DNA of 64,000 nucleotides from Bacteroidales bacterium (lineage in GTDB: Bacteria > Bacteroidota > Bacteroidia > Bacteroidales > JAQUTK01). The translations under genes were made by a program, and so were the position numbers. Every line of letters starts with the position of its first letter. Position 1 is the first letter of the stretch. Of the stretch, positions 53,376-62,544 are shown in pieces. The notes under the pieces were generated by a model, which was not told the origin of the DNA, did not search any database, and worked only from the letters and a program-made list of their open reading frames with translations. Where the stretch lies: positions 1 to 64,000 of the forward strand of contig JAQUTK010000007.1 of assembly GCA_028709785.1 (NCBI GenBank). The letters run 5' to 3'.

Positions 53376-54383
53376 ATGAAAACAATACACATTGAAAAGA
53401 TGGGCTTTCAACTCATCGTCAAGAATCCTTTCATAGCTTGTATGCATCATAAGGATTTGTTTCCCACCGGTAATGCCAAAATGGAACCCGTACATTACCT
53501 TCCGGGACGAAGTATTGGCAATGATTTTAATCACAGCGCGCCATGGCGCATGTATTACGGAGATAAGATTCCCGGGTTTCCCGTTCACCCCCACCGTGGT
53601 TTTGAAACAATCACCGTGGTGACCAAAGGATTTGCCGACCATCATGATTCCAAAGGATCACAAGGGCGCTACGGCAAAGGAGACGTCCAATGGATGACGG
53701 CCGGAGCCGGTATTCAACATTCGGAAATGTTTCCATTATTAAATGAAGATGGTAACAACACAATGGAACTTTTCCAGATCTGGCTCAATCTCCCTCAGAA
53801 GGATAAGTTTGCGACACCGGCATACCGAATGATGTGGAATGAAAAAATCCCTCTTTTGGTGCAAACCAATGAAGCCGGTAAAACTGCCCGCATCAAACTG
53901 ATTGCAGGAAGCTGCAAAGGAGAAAAGAGTCTTGAACCACCACCCGCCTCCTGGGCTGCAGACCGAAAAAACCATGTCGGAATATGGCTTGTTGACATGG
54001 AACCGGAAGCAACAATAATCCTTCCTCCCGTTTCCGCATCTCTCAACCGAATGATCTATTTATTCGAAGGAGAGAAACTCTCCATTTATGAGGACGAACT
54101 TAAGAAAGGCTATTGTGCGGAACTGGATGGCAATGCCGATATATTTATCAAGAATGGAAAGAAACGTGCTCATTTGCTTTTATTGGAAGGAGAACCTATC
54201 AACGAACCGGTTGCAGCCTACGGACCCTTTGTCATGAACAGTATGCCGGAAGTCCAGCAAGCGTATGAAGATTATCAGAAGACTCGCTTCGGTGGCTGGC
54301 CATGGGATACCGATGACCCTGTTTGCCCGAAAAAGAAACCCCGCTTCGCAAGACATGCGGACGGCACGATTGAACGCCCCTAA
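53376..54383 (+). CDS. Pirin-family protein
   Basis: 335 residues. A bicupin with metal ligands in the first cupin: VHPHRGFETITVV, FADHHDSKG and GAGIQHSEM. Bacterial pirins include quercetin dioxygenases and redox or stress regulators; the role here is unknown. Longer than the usual 230-300 residues by a C-terminal extension (PEVQQAYEDYQKTRFGGWPW). Followed by a good terminator. Confidence 0.9.
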   Translation: MKTIHIEKMGFQLIVKNPFIACMHHKDLFPTGNAKMEPVHYLPGRSIGNDFNHSAPWRMYYGDKIPGFPVHPHRGFETITVVTKGFADHHDSKGSQGRYGKGDVQWMTAGAGIQHSEMFPLLNEDGNNTMELFQIWLNLPQKDKFATPAYRMMWNEKIPLLVQTNEAGKTARIKLIAGSCKGEKSLEPPPASWAADRKNHVGIWLVDMEPEATIILPPVSASLNRMIYLFEGEKLSIYEDELKKGYCAELDGNADIFIKNGKKRAHLLLLEGEPINEPVAAYGPFVMNSMPEVQQAYEDYQKTRFGGWPWDTDDPVCPKKKPRFARHADGTIERP

Positions 54384-54400
54384 ACCCCTGTAATACACAA

Positions 54401-54433
54401 AGAAGGCCGGCTGCACTACGCAACCGACCTTCT
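54401..54433. terminator. Bidirectional terminator
   Basis: AGAAGGCCGGCTGC and GCAACCGACCTTCT pair with two mismatches, with CTTTTT following on the plus strand. It lies between convergent genes. Confidence 0.75.
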
Positions 54434-54455
54434 GCTTTTTATATCTGATAGATAT

Positions 54456-55046
54456 TTACTTGATAAATGAAATGGTCAAAGGATAACGGAATGTATTACC
54501 ATTAAAGCCTTTGATTGCACCAATGATTGGAAGAATGAGAATAAAAAGAAAAACTACCAATCCAAATCCGGAAAATCCAACAGCTCCTAATGTTGTTCCT
54601 AATGTTCCTAATACACCCAATATTCCAAGTCCTCCCATATTAAAGCCCATACCATGATCCGCCATCATTCCCATACCCGTACCGAACATCGCGATTCCAG
54701 CAATGACAGATATGAACAACATAATAATGAAGAGACCAATGCCATACAACAAATAACTGATCATCCAGTTTAAGATATTCTTTCCCTGTATATCAATCTT
54801 TTCAGATTTTTCCTTGCCAAGTATCCACGCAACGATTGATAGAATCCATCCAATATAAGGCAGAAGAACGATCAGGTTCATCAAACCCATATAGGTGTTT
54901 TCAGTCAGATTAAAAGGTATATCACCCGAAGCAGAAGTATTCGTTTCCTCATTCATCAGCTTTTGCTTCTCTTGTTGAAATTCTGCATCCGTAAGCGCGC
55001 CATTTTTTCGGAGTTCGTTCAGCTTCTCCAGTTTTTTTAAATTCAT
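54456..55046 (-). CDS. SHOCT-DUF4870 membrane protein, paralogue A
   Basis: 196 residues. A SHOCT motif (residues 1-32, LEKLNELRKNGALTDAEFQQ) precedes a DUF4870 membrane region (MGLMNLIVLLPYIGWILSIV, ILGKEKSEKIDIQGKNILNW). It differs from paralogue B by a Gly/Met-rich insert of about 40 residues (MFGTGMGMMADHGMGF). The end (YPLTISFIK) matches paralogue B. It lies 46 nt after the mechanosensitive channel gene. Function unknown. Confidence 0.8.
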   Translation of the reverse strand: MNLKKLEKLNELRKNGALTDAEFQQEKQKLMNEETNTSASGDIPFNLTENTYMGLMNLIVLLPYIGWILSIVAWILGKEKSEKIDIQGKNILNWMISYLLYGIGLFIIMLFISVIAGIAMFGTGMGMMADHGMGFNMGGLGILGVLGTLGTTLGAVGFSGFGLVVFLFILILPIIGAIKGFNGNTFRYPLTISFIK

Positions 55047-55092
55047 TGTTGTATATGTTTTAGTTCACTTTATTCCTTATAGTAATTAGATG

Positions 55093-55962
55093 TTATTTCT
55101 TTATCTCAGAATGAATTACTCTTTGCGGGAAAGGTATCTCTATTCCTTCTTTGTCGAAAGTTGCTTTTATTCTTTTTCTTAATTCGCCACTGACTTCCCA
55201 TTGTTTTATTGGTTGTGTATCTCCTAATATCTTGATTACAATTGCAGAATCTGCAAAATCATCAATTCGAAGAAATTGGGGAGCCGAAATAATAGCATCT
55301 TTCCATTTTGGATCCTCCGCCAACTCTTTGCCTACCTGATTAACCACTTTGATTACATGATCAATGTTTGAATTATAGCTAACACCTATATTCATATTTA
55401 CTCGTGAGTAAGTTTTTGAAAGATTAGCTACTTTCTTTATTTCTCCATGAGGTATATGGTGAACAGTTCCATCCAAGTCTCTAATTGTGGTCATTCTCAA
55501 ACTTATATCTTCAACAAGCCCACCTGTTCCATCGAAGTTTACGACATCACCTACTCGATATTGGTTTTCAACAATGATAAACAATCCGGATATAATGTCA
55601 CGAATAAGATATTGACCTCCAAATCCTACAGCTAGACCAACTATTCCGGCACCGGCCAATATTGGCCCGATTTCTAATCCAACTTCAGAAAGAATCATTA
55701 GTGTTGATATAGAAAGTAAGGAGATTCTGATAACCCCGGTACAAATTCTTATCAATGTATTTTCTCTCTTGGTTTCCGCTTCTTTCGAAACATAATTTCC
55801 CCCCCTGACAGATATTCGAATAGATCTTTGAACTAACTTCTTTAAAATGCTATTCAAAATCAAATAGCCTACAGCAATAAGAACTATTTTAATTCCGTGA
55901 TTTAAGAGCCATGGGAGAATAAGCTCTAAAATTTGATCGAGGTGATCGATTTTTTCTTGCAT
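55093..55962 (-). CDS. MscS-family mechanosensitive channel
   Basis: 289 residues. Three transmembrane segments (about 15-35, 70-90, 95-120), the pore helix and MscS signature AGAGIVGLAVGFGGQYLIRD, then the beta domain (VGDVVNFDGTGGLVEDISLRMTTI) and the C-terminal alpha/beta domain. It opens under membrane tension to release solutes. It stands between two SHOCT-DUF4870 paralogues on the same strand. Confidence 0.93.
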   Translation of the reverse strand: MQEKIDHLDQILELILPWLLNHGIKIVLIAVGYLILNSILKKLVQRSIRISVRGGNYVSKEAETKRENTLIRICTGVIRISLLSISTLMILSEVGLEIGPILAGAGIVGLAVGFGGQYLIRDIISGLFIIVENQYRVGDVVNFDGTGGLVEDISLRMTTIRDLDGTVHHIPHGEIKKVANLSKTYSRVNMNIGVSYNSNIDHVIKVVNQVGKELAEDPKWKDAIISAPQFLRIDDFADSAIVIKILGDTQPIKQWEVSGELRKRIKATFDKEGIEIPFPQRVIHSEIKK

Positions 55963-56160
55963 ACTACAGATGTTTTTTATTACTAAGCTATTGACCGTGT
56001 ATCTGAAAGCAAAATATTGAATTTATTCGAAACAAAACATCAGTTAGCTTAGCTGTACTCTCAAATTGACTTGTGGTTTAAAATTTTAGCATTCAACCCT
56101 TCTTTGTCTAAGTAAGAAAGAGCTAAGAGAGATCTTATTTTCAAACAAAAGAGTCGTTCT

Positions 56161-56625
56161 CTATCGGAGAAATTCGATGGTAAGCGGATAGCGCCAGGTT
56201 TCACCATTCAGGCCTTTAATTCCGGCAATGATAGGGAAAACGATAACAAGGACCCCTACAACCACCGCAGCAGGAATGAGAACAATTCCAATCACCATAA
56301 GAATCGAGCAGAAAAAGATAAGCCCATATAATGCATAGCTAATCATAAAGTTCACAATGTTTTTTCCTTGTTCGTCAATCTTCGCTGATTTATCTTTGCC
56401 AATCACCCAGGCAATAATAGAGAGAATCCATCCAACGGTTGGAACCAAAAAAACAAAGTTCATCAACCCGAGATATGCACTTTCACTCAGGTCAAAGGGG
56501 ATTCCACTGTTGCCAGCACTATCCTGTTGTTCAAATAATTTCTGCTTTTCACGCTGAAATTCTTCTTCGGTCAAGGCACCACTTTGGCGCAGATTATTCA
56601 GTTCTTCCAGTCTCTTGTAGTTCAT
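56161..56625 (-). CDS. SHOCT-DUF4870 membrane protein, paralogue B
   Basis: 154 residues. SHOCT motif (LEELNNLRQSGALTEEEFQR) and DUF4870 region (LGLMNFVFLVPTVGWILSII, VIGKDKSAKIDEQGKNIVNF), ending YPLTIEFLR. Without the Gly/Met-rich insert of paralogue A. The 198-bp gap before the channel gene holds nothing I can name. Confidence 0.8.
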   Translation of the reverse strand: MNYKRLEELNNLRQSGALTEEEFQREKQKLFEQQDSAGNSGIPFDLSESAYLGLMNFVFLVPTVGWILSIIAWVIGKDKSAKIDEQGKNIVNFMISYALYGLIFFCSILMVIGIVLIPAAVVVGVLVIVFPIIAGIKGLNGETWRYPLTIEFLR

Positions 56626-56804
56626 TGTTGCTTGTATTTAAGGATTGGTATGCAAAGTAAAACAATTATTTAATATGTATCCTGCTTTTTGAAACAAAAA
56701 ACAAGATTTTGTAAGTTTCATACCGATAAGACGGATTATTCAAATAATTATAACATTCCGTCTGATAAATAGTTTTATGTCTCTTCGTTATCGTAAAGTC
56801 AAAC

Positions 56805-58208
56805 TTAGAGCGGAGAAATCAGAACTTCCAATGGCTTCAACGATCTTTTGATTCCATTAGGAATATTCAGTTCGATCGACTCGGTCCTACTCGTATTGGA
56901 AGCAATAACATACCGACGATTTTTATCCTTTTTAATCATGTAGTGCAGATCATTGAGCGCTTTCTTCTCCAGCGTATGCATTGTTATGACTGGAATGTTT
57001 TCATTGAGTTGAGTAAGTACCGGTTCAAGAGCCTGAAACACTTCGGGCGACAGCGAACGGTCGTTCCAAAACATAATACCTGTTGCACCATGAATAATTG
57101 ATGTGTAAATCTGACATTTCAGTACCTGTGCAAAATCTTTCGCCGACAAATCAGAAGGCTTTGCATACCCGTTTCCATCAAAATAGAGCCACACAGGAGT
57201 CTCCTCTCCCACACCGGCTTTAATGCCATCTACAGCAGTACCCGCCAATACCGGATATGTATTAAAGTCGATAAATGTGTTACTGCCAAAGACGTCGCCA
57301 CTTTCCTTGTACGCGGCGGCAGATATTTTGAGGTTCTCATAAAACAACGTTTTTAATGTCTCCAGGTCATAATTGGTATAGTCGGCAGTTCCGTTATCAT
57401 ATACCGGTCTGCCATCATACGCACGAAGGAATCCAAGCAAAGGACGATTTTCCATGATCTTGGCATCTTCTCCCAACGCATCATAAGGAACTGTCGCAGG
57501 CATCGAATCATGTGTTTGCAGATATTTACGTTCAAACAGGTAGGCATTACCTCGTGCTATACCAACAAGATCGGTATAAACCAGTGTATTCTTTTCCTGT
57601 TTCTTGATGCGTTCTTTTATTTTCTTGCCAACCGATGGATGCCAGCACCAGCCACTCCCGGCACCACCATTTACAATCTCATCAATCGGTGCCCATATAT
57701 GATCTGCATCCCCATTTGTTACCCGAAGATTATGGATTGCGCTATCCAGTAGATATTCCAGATGTTTATCTTCAATATGCTTGTTCAGATATTGACGTCT
57801 TACGTAATCACTGTCAATACCTCTTTTTAATCCTTGAATGTTGTCCAGATAGGCTTTCATGGTTTCCTGAAAAGTAATTGAACCGGTTACTTCCACTCTC
57901 TTCTTTGCATATTTCGTCTTACCCGGTGAAAGATACACCAGATTATATAGAGGCGATTTATCCAGATAAGGCTTTGCATTAATTCTGTAGGCAACCTGAT
58001 CTTCTTCCATAGCCTGAAGATTGTATCCCGGAATATTCCATACACCAACAGCAAAGAACTTCTCATATCGGGAGCTACCCGGAGCTTTACGCAAAGCCCA
58101 TCCATCTTCCGTTTTCCATGATGATTGTTGAGCGAATAATTCTGTTGTCTGGAAGCATAAAGCAACCAATAAAGCGAGAGATGTATACAAAGATTTGTGG
58201 TTAATCAT
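56805..58208 (-). CDS. Exported glycosidase-like protein, family not recognised
   Basis: 467 residues. Signal peptide (ends TELFAQ). The middle has strand/helix alternation and motifs that suggest a TIM barrel (FFAVGVWNIPGYNLQ, DHIWAPIDEIVNG, PLLGFLRAYDG, GATGIMFWNDR), with Asp/Glu at the strand ends. A short beta domain follows. I cannot name the family or catalytic residues with certainty. A single gene with a TATATTTG box at 58249-58256. Confidence 0.5.
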   Translation of the reverse strand: MINHKSLYTSLALLVALCFQTTELFAQQSSWKTEDGWALRKAPGSSRYEKFFAVGVWNIPGYNLQAMEEDQVAYRINAKPYLDKSPLYNLVYLSPGKTKYAKKRVEVTGSITFQETMKAYLDNIQGLKRGIDSDYVRRQYLNKHIEDKHLEYLLDSAIHNLRVTNGDADHIWAPIDEIVNGGAGSGWCWHPSVGKKIKERIKKQEKNTLVYTDLVGIARGNAYLFERKYLQTHDSMPATVPYDALGEDAKIMENRPLLGFLRAYDGRPVYDNGTADYTNYDLETLKTLFYENLKISAAAYKESGDVFGSNTFIDFNTYPVLAGTAVDGIKAGVGEETPVWLYFDGNGYAKPSDLSAKDFAQVLKCQIYTSIIHGATGIMFWNDRSLSPEVFQALEPVLTQLNENIPVITMHTLEKKALNDLHYMIKKDKNRRYVIASNTSRTESIELNIPNGIKRSLKPLEVLISPL

Positions 58209-58248
58209 ATCCAGTGATTTAAGTGAATGATTTGTTTATTTGAAACCG

Positions 58249-58256
58249 CAAATATA
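58249..58256 (-). promoter_or_regulatory. -7 box of the gene at 56805-58208
   Basis: Minus-strand TATATTTG, about 40 nt before the start. No clear -33 element. The rest of the gap 58257-58410 shows nothing else. Confidence 0.5.
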
Positions 58257-58410
58257 AGCTTTTCTGTTCATCACATACTTCTGTCATCAGGAATATAAAT
58301 GCAATTAGAATATTTTACACCCATTACAAACTTTTTATACTTCTGCATTTCAAGTATTCTTTCTGGTAAATAGATTTCGAAGAATTAGATGAAAATATTT
58401 TCTGATTTAT

Positions 58411-58498
58411 TTTGCAAATCAAAACAATTAAATTATATTTGCGAAAAGCCTTCTTTTTATCAAAGGTATCATCACCTTATGATGAAGAATAAGAAGGC
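58411..58498 (+). promoter_or_regulatory. Promoter and structured leader of a small ORF
   Basis: TTTG (58411-58414) and TATATTTG (58434-58441) are 19 nt apart, one of the best promoters in the window. The leader then has GCCTTCTT (58448-58455) pairing with AAGAAGGC (58491-58498), with a smaller ATCAT/ATGAT pairing inside. Confidence 0.65.
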
Positions 58499-58516
58499 AA
58501 CCTAAATCATTAAGAT

Positions 58517-58645
58517 ATGAAAAAAATACGAGCATTCATCTCAAACCTTGTCATTAGTTTCGGATTCTTTTTGTCTGAGCTCCTTGCGAAATTGAACTGG
58601 GGATTCTTTTTGTTTCGAACAGTTCTAAGAAAGAAAGCTTCTTGA
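58517..58645 (+). CDS. 42-residue hydrophobic peptide
   Basis: MKKIRAFISNLVISFGFFLS followed by a second hydrophobic run (LNWGFFLFRTVL) and a basic end (RKKAS). It has its own consensus promoter and lies 115 nt before the DUF1846 gene. I do not know the family. It could be a small membrane protein or a leader peptide that tunes the downstream gene. Confidence 0.5.
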   Translation: MKKIRAFISNLVISFGFFLSELLAKLNWGFFLFRTVLRKKAS

Positions 58646-58760
58646 ATCTGTATTCGTTGCTTTTGTAAGAAATTCATTTTTGTGCCCAAATTTATTCTCC
58701 TTTCATTGAGTCTCTTTGAAGTTTCTGAAGTAACTTAGCAGAAAATTTCAACGAAACACA

Positions 58761-60287
58761 ATGAATGATTCAGAACAAATAGGTTTTGACAATGACAAAT
58801 ACCTTCAGGAACAGACCGCTGCAATCCTTGAGAGAGTAAGTAGGTTTAATGACAAGCTTTATCTGGAGTTTGGCGGAAAGATACTATACGACTATCATGC
58901 AGCAAGAGTTTTACCGGGTTTTGATCCAAACGTCAAAATGCGTCTTTTGCAACTTCTGAAAGACAAGATTGAAGTTATCATGTGCATTCATGCAGGTGAT
59001 ATCGAAAGGAATAAAATCAGAGCTGATTTTGGAATTACCTATGATAAAGATGCGATCAAAAGTATCGATGATTTAAAATGGTATGGCATCCATGTTGCCG
59101 GGGTTGTTATTACCCGATACAAAAATCAGCCTGCGGCAACCGCCTTTAAAAACAAACTGGAATTAAAGGGAATCAAGGTCTATCTGCATTATCCGACAAA
59201 AGGATATCCGGCAGATGTGGAGACTATTGTCAGCGATGAAGGATATGGAGCCAACGAATACATCAAAACTGAAAAACCAATTGTTGTTGTTACTGGTCCC
59301 GGGCCTGGCAGTGGCAAACTGGCTACTTGTCTGTGTAACCTCTATCATGAACACAAACAGGGTATCAAGGCCGGATATGCTAAATTCGAAACCTTTCCTG
59401 TCTGGGATCTCCCCCTCAATCACATGGTCAATACAGCTTATGAAGCTGCCACTGCCGATTTGAGAGATGTCAATATGATTGACACACATCATTTGAAAGC
59501 TTATGGCAAGGAAGTGGTGAATTACAATCGCGACATTGAAGCCTTCAACCTGCTCAGGCGCATTCTGGAAAAGATCACCGGAGGAGAATCAATGTATCGC
59601 TCCCCAACTGATATGGGGGTCAATCGTATCAGTTCAGGCATTATCAACGACAGTATTATAAAAGAAGCCTCTTTTCAGGAGATTATCCGAAGATACTTTA
59701 AGAGTGCATCGGAATATGCCATGGGGTTATCAGATAAAGGAACACTTACCCGATCACATGAAATAATGAAAAAGGTTGGCGCCAAAGAAGAAGATCGTAA
59801 AGTCGTGTTGCCTGCCAGAAATGCTGCTATTGAGGCTGAGAAAACAGGAAAAGGATATGGAGGTATCTATTGTGGATCTGCGATTGAATTGCATGACGGA
59901 ACAATCATTACCGGTAAGAACTCTCCTCTGCTCCATGCATCTTCCGCCCTTCTGTTAAATGCTGCGAAGCATCTGGCCGGACTCCCTGATACAATGATTC
60001 TTTTACCTGAGAGCATCATTGACTCAGTCACTCATCTCAAAAAAGAAATCCTGAACTTAAAGAAAGTCAGTCTGGATGTAGAGGAGACTCTGATCGCTTT
60101 AGCAATCAGCGCCACCACAAACCCTGCTGCTCAGATGGCATTGGAAAAATTGACCGAGTTACGTGGTTGTGAAATGCATTCCACTCATATCCCTACCGCG
60201 GGTGACGAAGCGGGTTTACGCAAACTGAAAGTGAACCTTACCTGCGATCCGGAATTCTCGAGCAAACGACTTTTCATCAGTGAATAA
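58761..60287 (+). CDS. DUF1846 family protein
   Basis: 508 residues, matching the DUF1846 family along its whole length (FGGKILYDYHAARVLPGFDP, TGPGPGSGKLATCL as a P-loop-like segment, AGYAKFETFPVWDLPLNHMV, YRSPTDMGVNRI). Structures of the family exist but its function is not established. It is cytosolic. The Nudix gene follows after 15 nt, which suggests shared transcription. Confidence 0.9.
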   Translation: MNDSEQIGFDNDKYLQEQTAAILERVSRFNDKLYLEFGGKILYDYHAARVLPGFDPNVKMRLLQLLKDKIEVIMCIHAGDIERNKIRADFGITYDKDAIKSIDDLKWYGIHVAGVVITRYKNQPAATAFKNKLELKGIKVYLHYPTKGYPADVETIVSDEGYGANEYIKTEKPIVVVTGPGPGSGKLATCLCNLYHEHKQGIKAGYAKFETFPVWDLPLNHMVNTAYEAATADLRDVNMIDTHHLKAYGKEVVNYNRDIEAFNLLRRILEKITGGESMYRSPTDMGVNRISSGIINDSIIKEASFQEIIRRYFKSASEYAMGLSDKGTLTRSHEIMKKVGAKEEDRKVVLPARNAAIEAEKTGKGYGGIYCGSAIELHDGTIITGKNSPLLHASSALLLNAAKHLAGLPDTMILLPESIIDSVTHLKKEILNLKKVSLDVEETLIALAISATTNPAAQMALEKLTELRGCEMHSTHIPTAGDEAGLRKLKVNLTCDPEFSSKRLFISE

Positions 60288-60302
60288 AGTAAAAAGATAA
60301 GG

Positions 60303-60680
60303 ATGGAAGTAACCGCTGCAATCATTCGTAACAGACAAAACGAAATCCTTATTTGCCAACGACCTATCCAAAAGAATTGTGCCTTCCTCTGGGAATTTCC
60401 CGGAGGAAAGCTGGAACCGGGAGAATCATTGGAAGAGTGCCTGATCAGAGAGTGTCTGGAAGAGTTGGGTATTACAATAGCGATTGAAGGTAAATTTGCA
60501 GAAACAAACACGGACCATTCGAAAGGAACCATACATATCCACTTTTATACTTGTTCTTTCCAGTCTGGTACTTTGATTGCCAATGAGCATAATGACTGCA
60601 AATGGGTACTCCCGGAAGAGCTGAAAGAGTATCAGTTCTGTCCGGCAGATAAGATCATTGCTGACAGGATACATTCCTGA
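60303..60680 (+). CDS. Nudix hydrolase, MutT-like
   Basis: 125 residues. The complete Nudix box GGKLEPGESLEECLIRECLE plus ELGI fits Gx5Ex7REUxEExGU. The WEFPGGK lead-in and the small size are typical of MutT-like enzymes that remove oxidised dNTPs, but other nucleotide substrates are possible. It lies 15 nt after the DUF1846 gene. A weak A/T-rich hairpin lies at 60769-60803. Confidence 0.9.
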   Translation: MEVTAAIIRNRQNEILICQRPIQKNCAFLWEFPGGKLEPGESLEECLIRECLEELGITIAIEGKFAETNTDHSKGTIHIHFYTCSFQSGTLIANEHNDCKWVLPEELKEYQFCPADKIIADRIHS

Positions 60681-60840
60681 AACAGGACGTTTCCAGCGAT
60701 TTACTCGTTCTATCAGGAGAGAAGTCATTCCAAGAAAACCTGCGACTATTCTTCGGTAAGCAGATGACTTTATTCTTTTTGCATTTGAAGAAAAAAGAAT
60801 AAATATCCACACAAAATGGCAAGCACTATTAAATAATAGT

Positions 60841-60848
60841 TATTTTTG
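60841..60848 (+). promoter_or_regulatory. -7 box of the GH28 gene
   Basis: TATTTTTG matches TAnnTTTG, 27 nt before ATG at 60876. It supports that start over the upstream codon at 60846. Confidence 0.45.
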
Positions 60849-60875
60849 CTCCATTCAATAACTTATCTCTACTAT

Positions 60876-62444
60876 ATGAAAACACAAAACAACAAAGCGA
60901 TTCTCAGGGCGACGAAGCTTTTTCTCTTCTCTGTAGCCGTTGGTTTATTTTCGACCTTCAACGTCGATCAGATAATGGCTGCCAGTTCAGAGATCATTTT
61001 CAATGTCCGGACGTATGGTGCAGTCGGCGATGGTAAAAATCTGGATAGTCCGGCGATTGATAAAGCGATCGATGCTGCTGCCAAAGCCGGTGGCGGCACG
61101 GTATTGGTACCTGCCGGTATCTATCTGAGTGGATCAATTCATTTGCAGAGTAACATCCATTTGGTGATCGATGTGGGCGCCACCATACTGGGAGCTCCGC
61201 AAAAGATGAATGCATACGACGAGACCGAACCTTTTCCAGGTACTGCCTATCAGGATGGCGGTCACACCTATTTTCATAACAGCCTTATCTGGGGTGAAAA
61301 TCTAACGAATGTTTTTATCACCGGCAACGGAATGATCGATGGTGGCGGATTGGAACGGAATGACGGTATTCTGGATCGTATGTGCCATTATGATCATTGG
61401 CAGAAACCGGATAGTACTTTAGCAGCACCCGTGCGATTAGGCAATAAAGCCATCGCACTTAAGCTCTGTAAAAATGTGCTGATCCGTGATATTACCATCT
61501 ATCACGGTGGCCATTTCGCAATACTCCTCACCGGATGCGACAATAACACGATTGACAATGTAACAATGGACACCAACCGCGATGGTATTGATATAGACTG
61601 TTGTCGCAATACAATGGTATCAAACTGTCGCATCAACTCACCGGGAGATGACGGACTTTGCCTCAAGAGTTCCTATGCACTCGGAGAAGCGCGGATTACG
61701 GAGAATCTGACGATTGTGAACTGTCAGGTTTCCGGTTTTAAGGAGGGCACCTTACTGGACGGGACGATGGTGCCCGATTCTTATGCCCAGGGGCGCATTA
61801 AGTTCGGCACAGAAGCCAGCGGAGGCTTCCGCAACTGTACGGTCACCAACTGTACCTTTCGCCATTGCTGGGGACTTGCACTTGAGGAAGTGGACGGCGG
61901 TATCATGGAAGATATCACAATCAGTAATATCACAATGATTGACATTGTAAGGTGTCCTATTTATATCACGACAGGTGCCCGCAACCGCACTCCGAATCTC
62001 ACTACCCCCAGCCGTTTGAAAAATGTTATTATTTCAAACATCATTGCCTCAGGAATTACTAAAGAGAGTGGCATTCAGATCACGGGGTTGCCAAACGTTC
62101 CTATCGAGGATGTACGTCTGGACAATATCCGACTCATCTTTCAGGGAGGCGGCACAAAGGAACAAAGTGCCATTGTACCAAAAGAACTGGGCACCGGCTA
62201 TCCCGAGCCGAAAGAGACAATGCCTTCCTACGGAATCTTTGCCCGCCATGTCAAAAACCTTGAACTGTCTAATATAAAAACAAGTTTCATGACAGATGAT
62301 CTGCGTCCGGCAGCCCTGTTTACGGATATCGACGGACTGGAGATTGATAACTTCAAACCACAAGTTGCTAATGGAGTTCGTGCTGCAGAATTTGCGAAAG
62401 ATGTAAAGAATCTGATCGTTCGTGACTCACCACTGATCAAATAA
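60876..62444 (+). CDS. Exported GH28 polygalacturonase-family enzyme
   Basis: 522 residues from ATG at 60876 (signal peptide about 1-35, ending MAAS). Parallel beta-helix: FNVRTYGAVGDGKNLDSPAI at the start, then GH28 active-site segments with Asp236 in TNRDGIDIDCC and Asp258/259 in SPGDDGLCLKSS. It hydrolyses pectic or related uronic-acid glycans. Convergent with a GH2 gene, so the two may belong to one degradation set. Confidence 0.88.
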   Translation: MKTQNNKAILRATKLFLFSVAVGLFSTFNVDQIMAASSEIIFNVRTYGAVGDGKNLDSPAIDKAIDAAAKAGGGTVLVPAGIYLSGSIHLQSNIHLVIDVGATILGAPQKMNAYDETEPFPGTAYQDGGHTYFHNSLIWGENLTNVFITGNGMIDGGGLERNDGILDRMCHYDHWQKPDSTLAAPVRLGNKAIALKLCKNVLIRDITIYHGGHFAILLTGCDNNTIDNVTMDTNRDGIDIDCCRNTMVSNCRINSPGDDGLCLKSSYALGEARITENLTIVNCQVSGFKEGTLLDGTMVPDSYAQGRIKFGTEASGGFRNCTVTNCTFRHCWGLALEEVDGGIMEDITISNITMIDIVRCPIYITTGARNRTPNLTTPSRLKNVIISNIIASGITKESGIQITGLPNVPIEDVRLDNIRLIFQGGGTKEQSAIVPKELGTGYPEPKETMPSYGIFARHVKNLELSNIKTSFMTDDLRPAALFTDIDGLEIDNFKPQVANGVRAAEFAKDVKNLIVRDSPLIK

Positions 62445-62486
62445 AAGAGGTAACGGAAACGTACTTCAAATCACAATCGTTGATAT

Positions 62487-62528
62487 AAAAAGAGAAAGCG
62501 TGCCGGCAATGGCACGCTTTCTCTTTTT
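62487..62528. terminator. Bidirectional terminator
   Basis: A perfect 18-bp stem: AAAAAGAGAAAGCGTGCC (62487-62504) with its complement at 62511-62528. Ideal for both convergent genes. Confidence 0.92.
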
Positions 62529-62544
62529 AAGTCTGTAATTTTGA

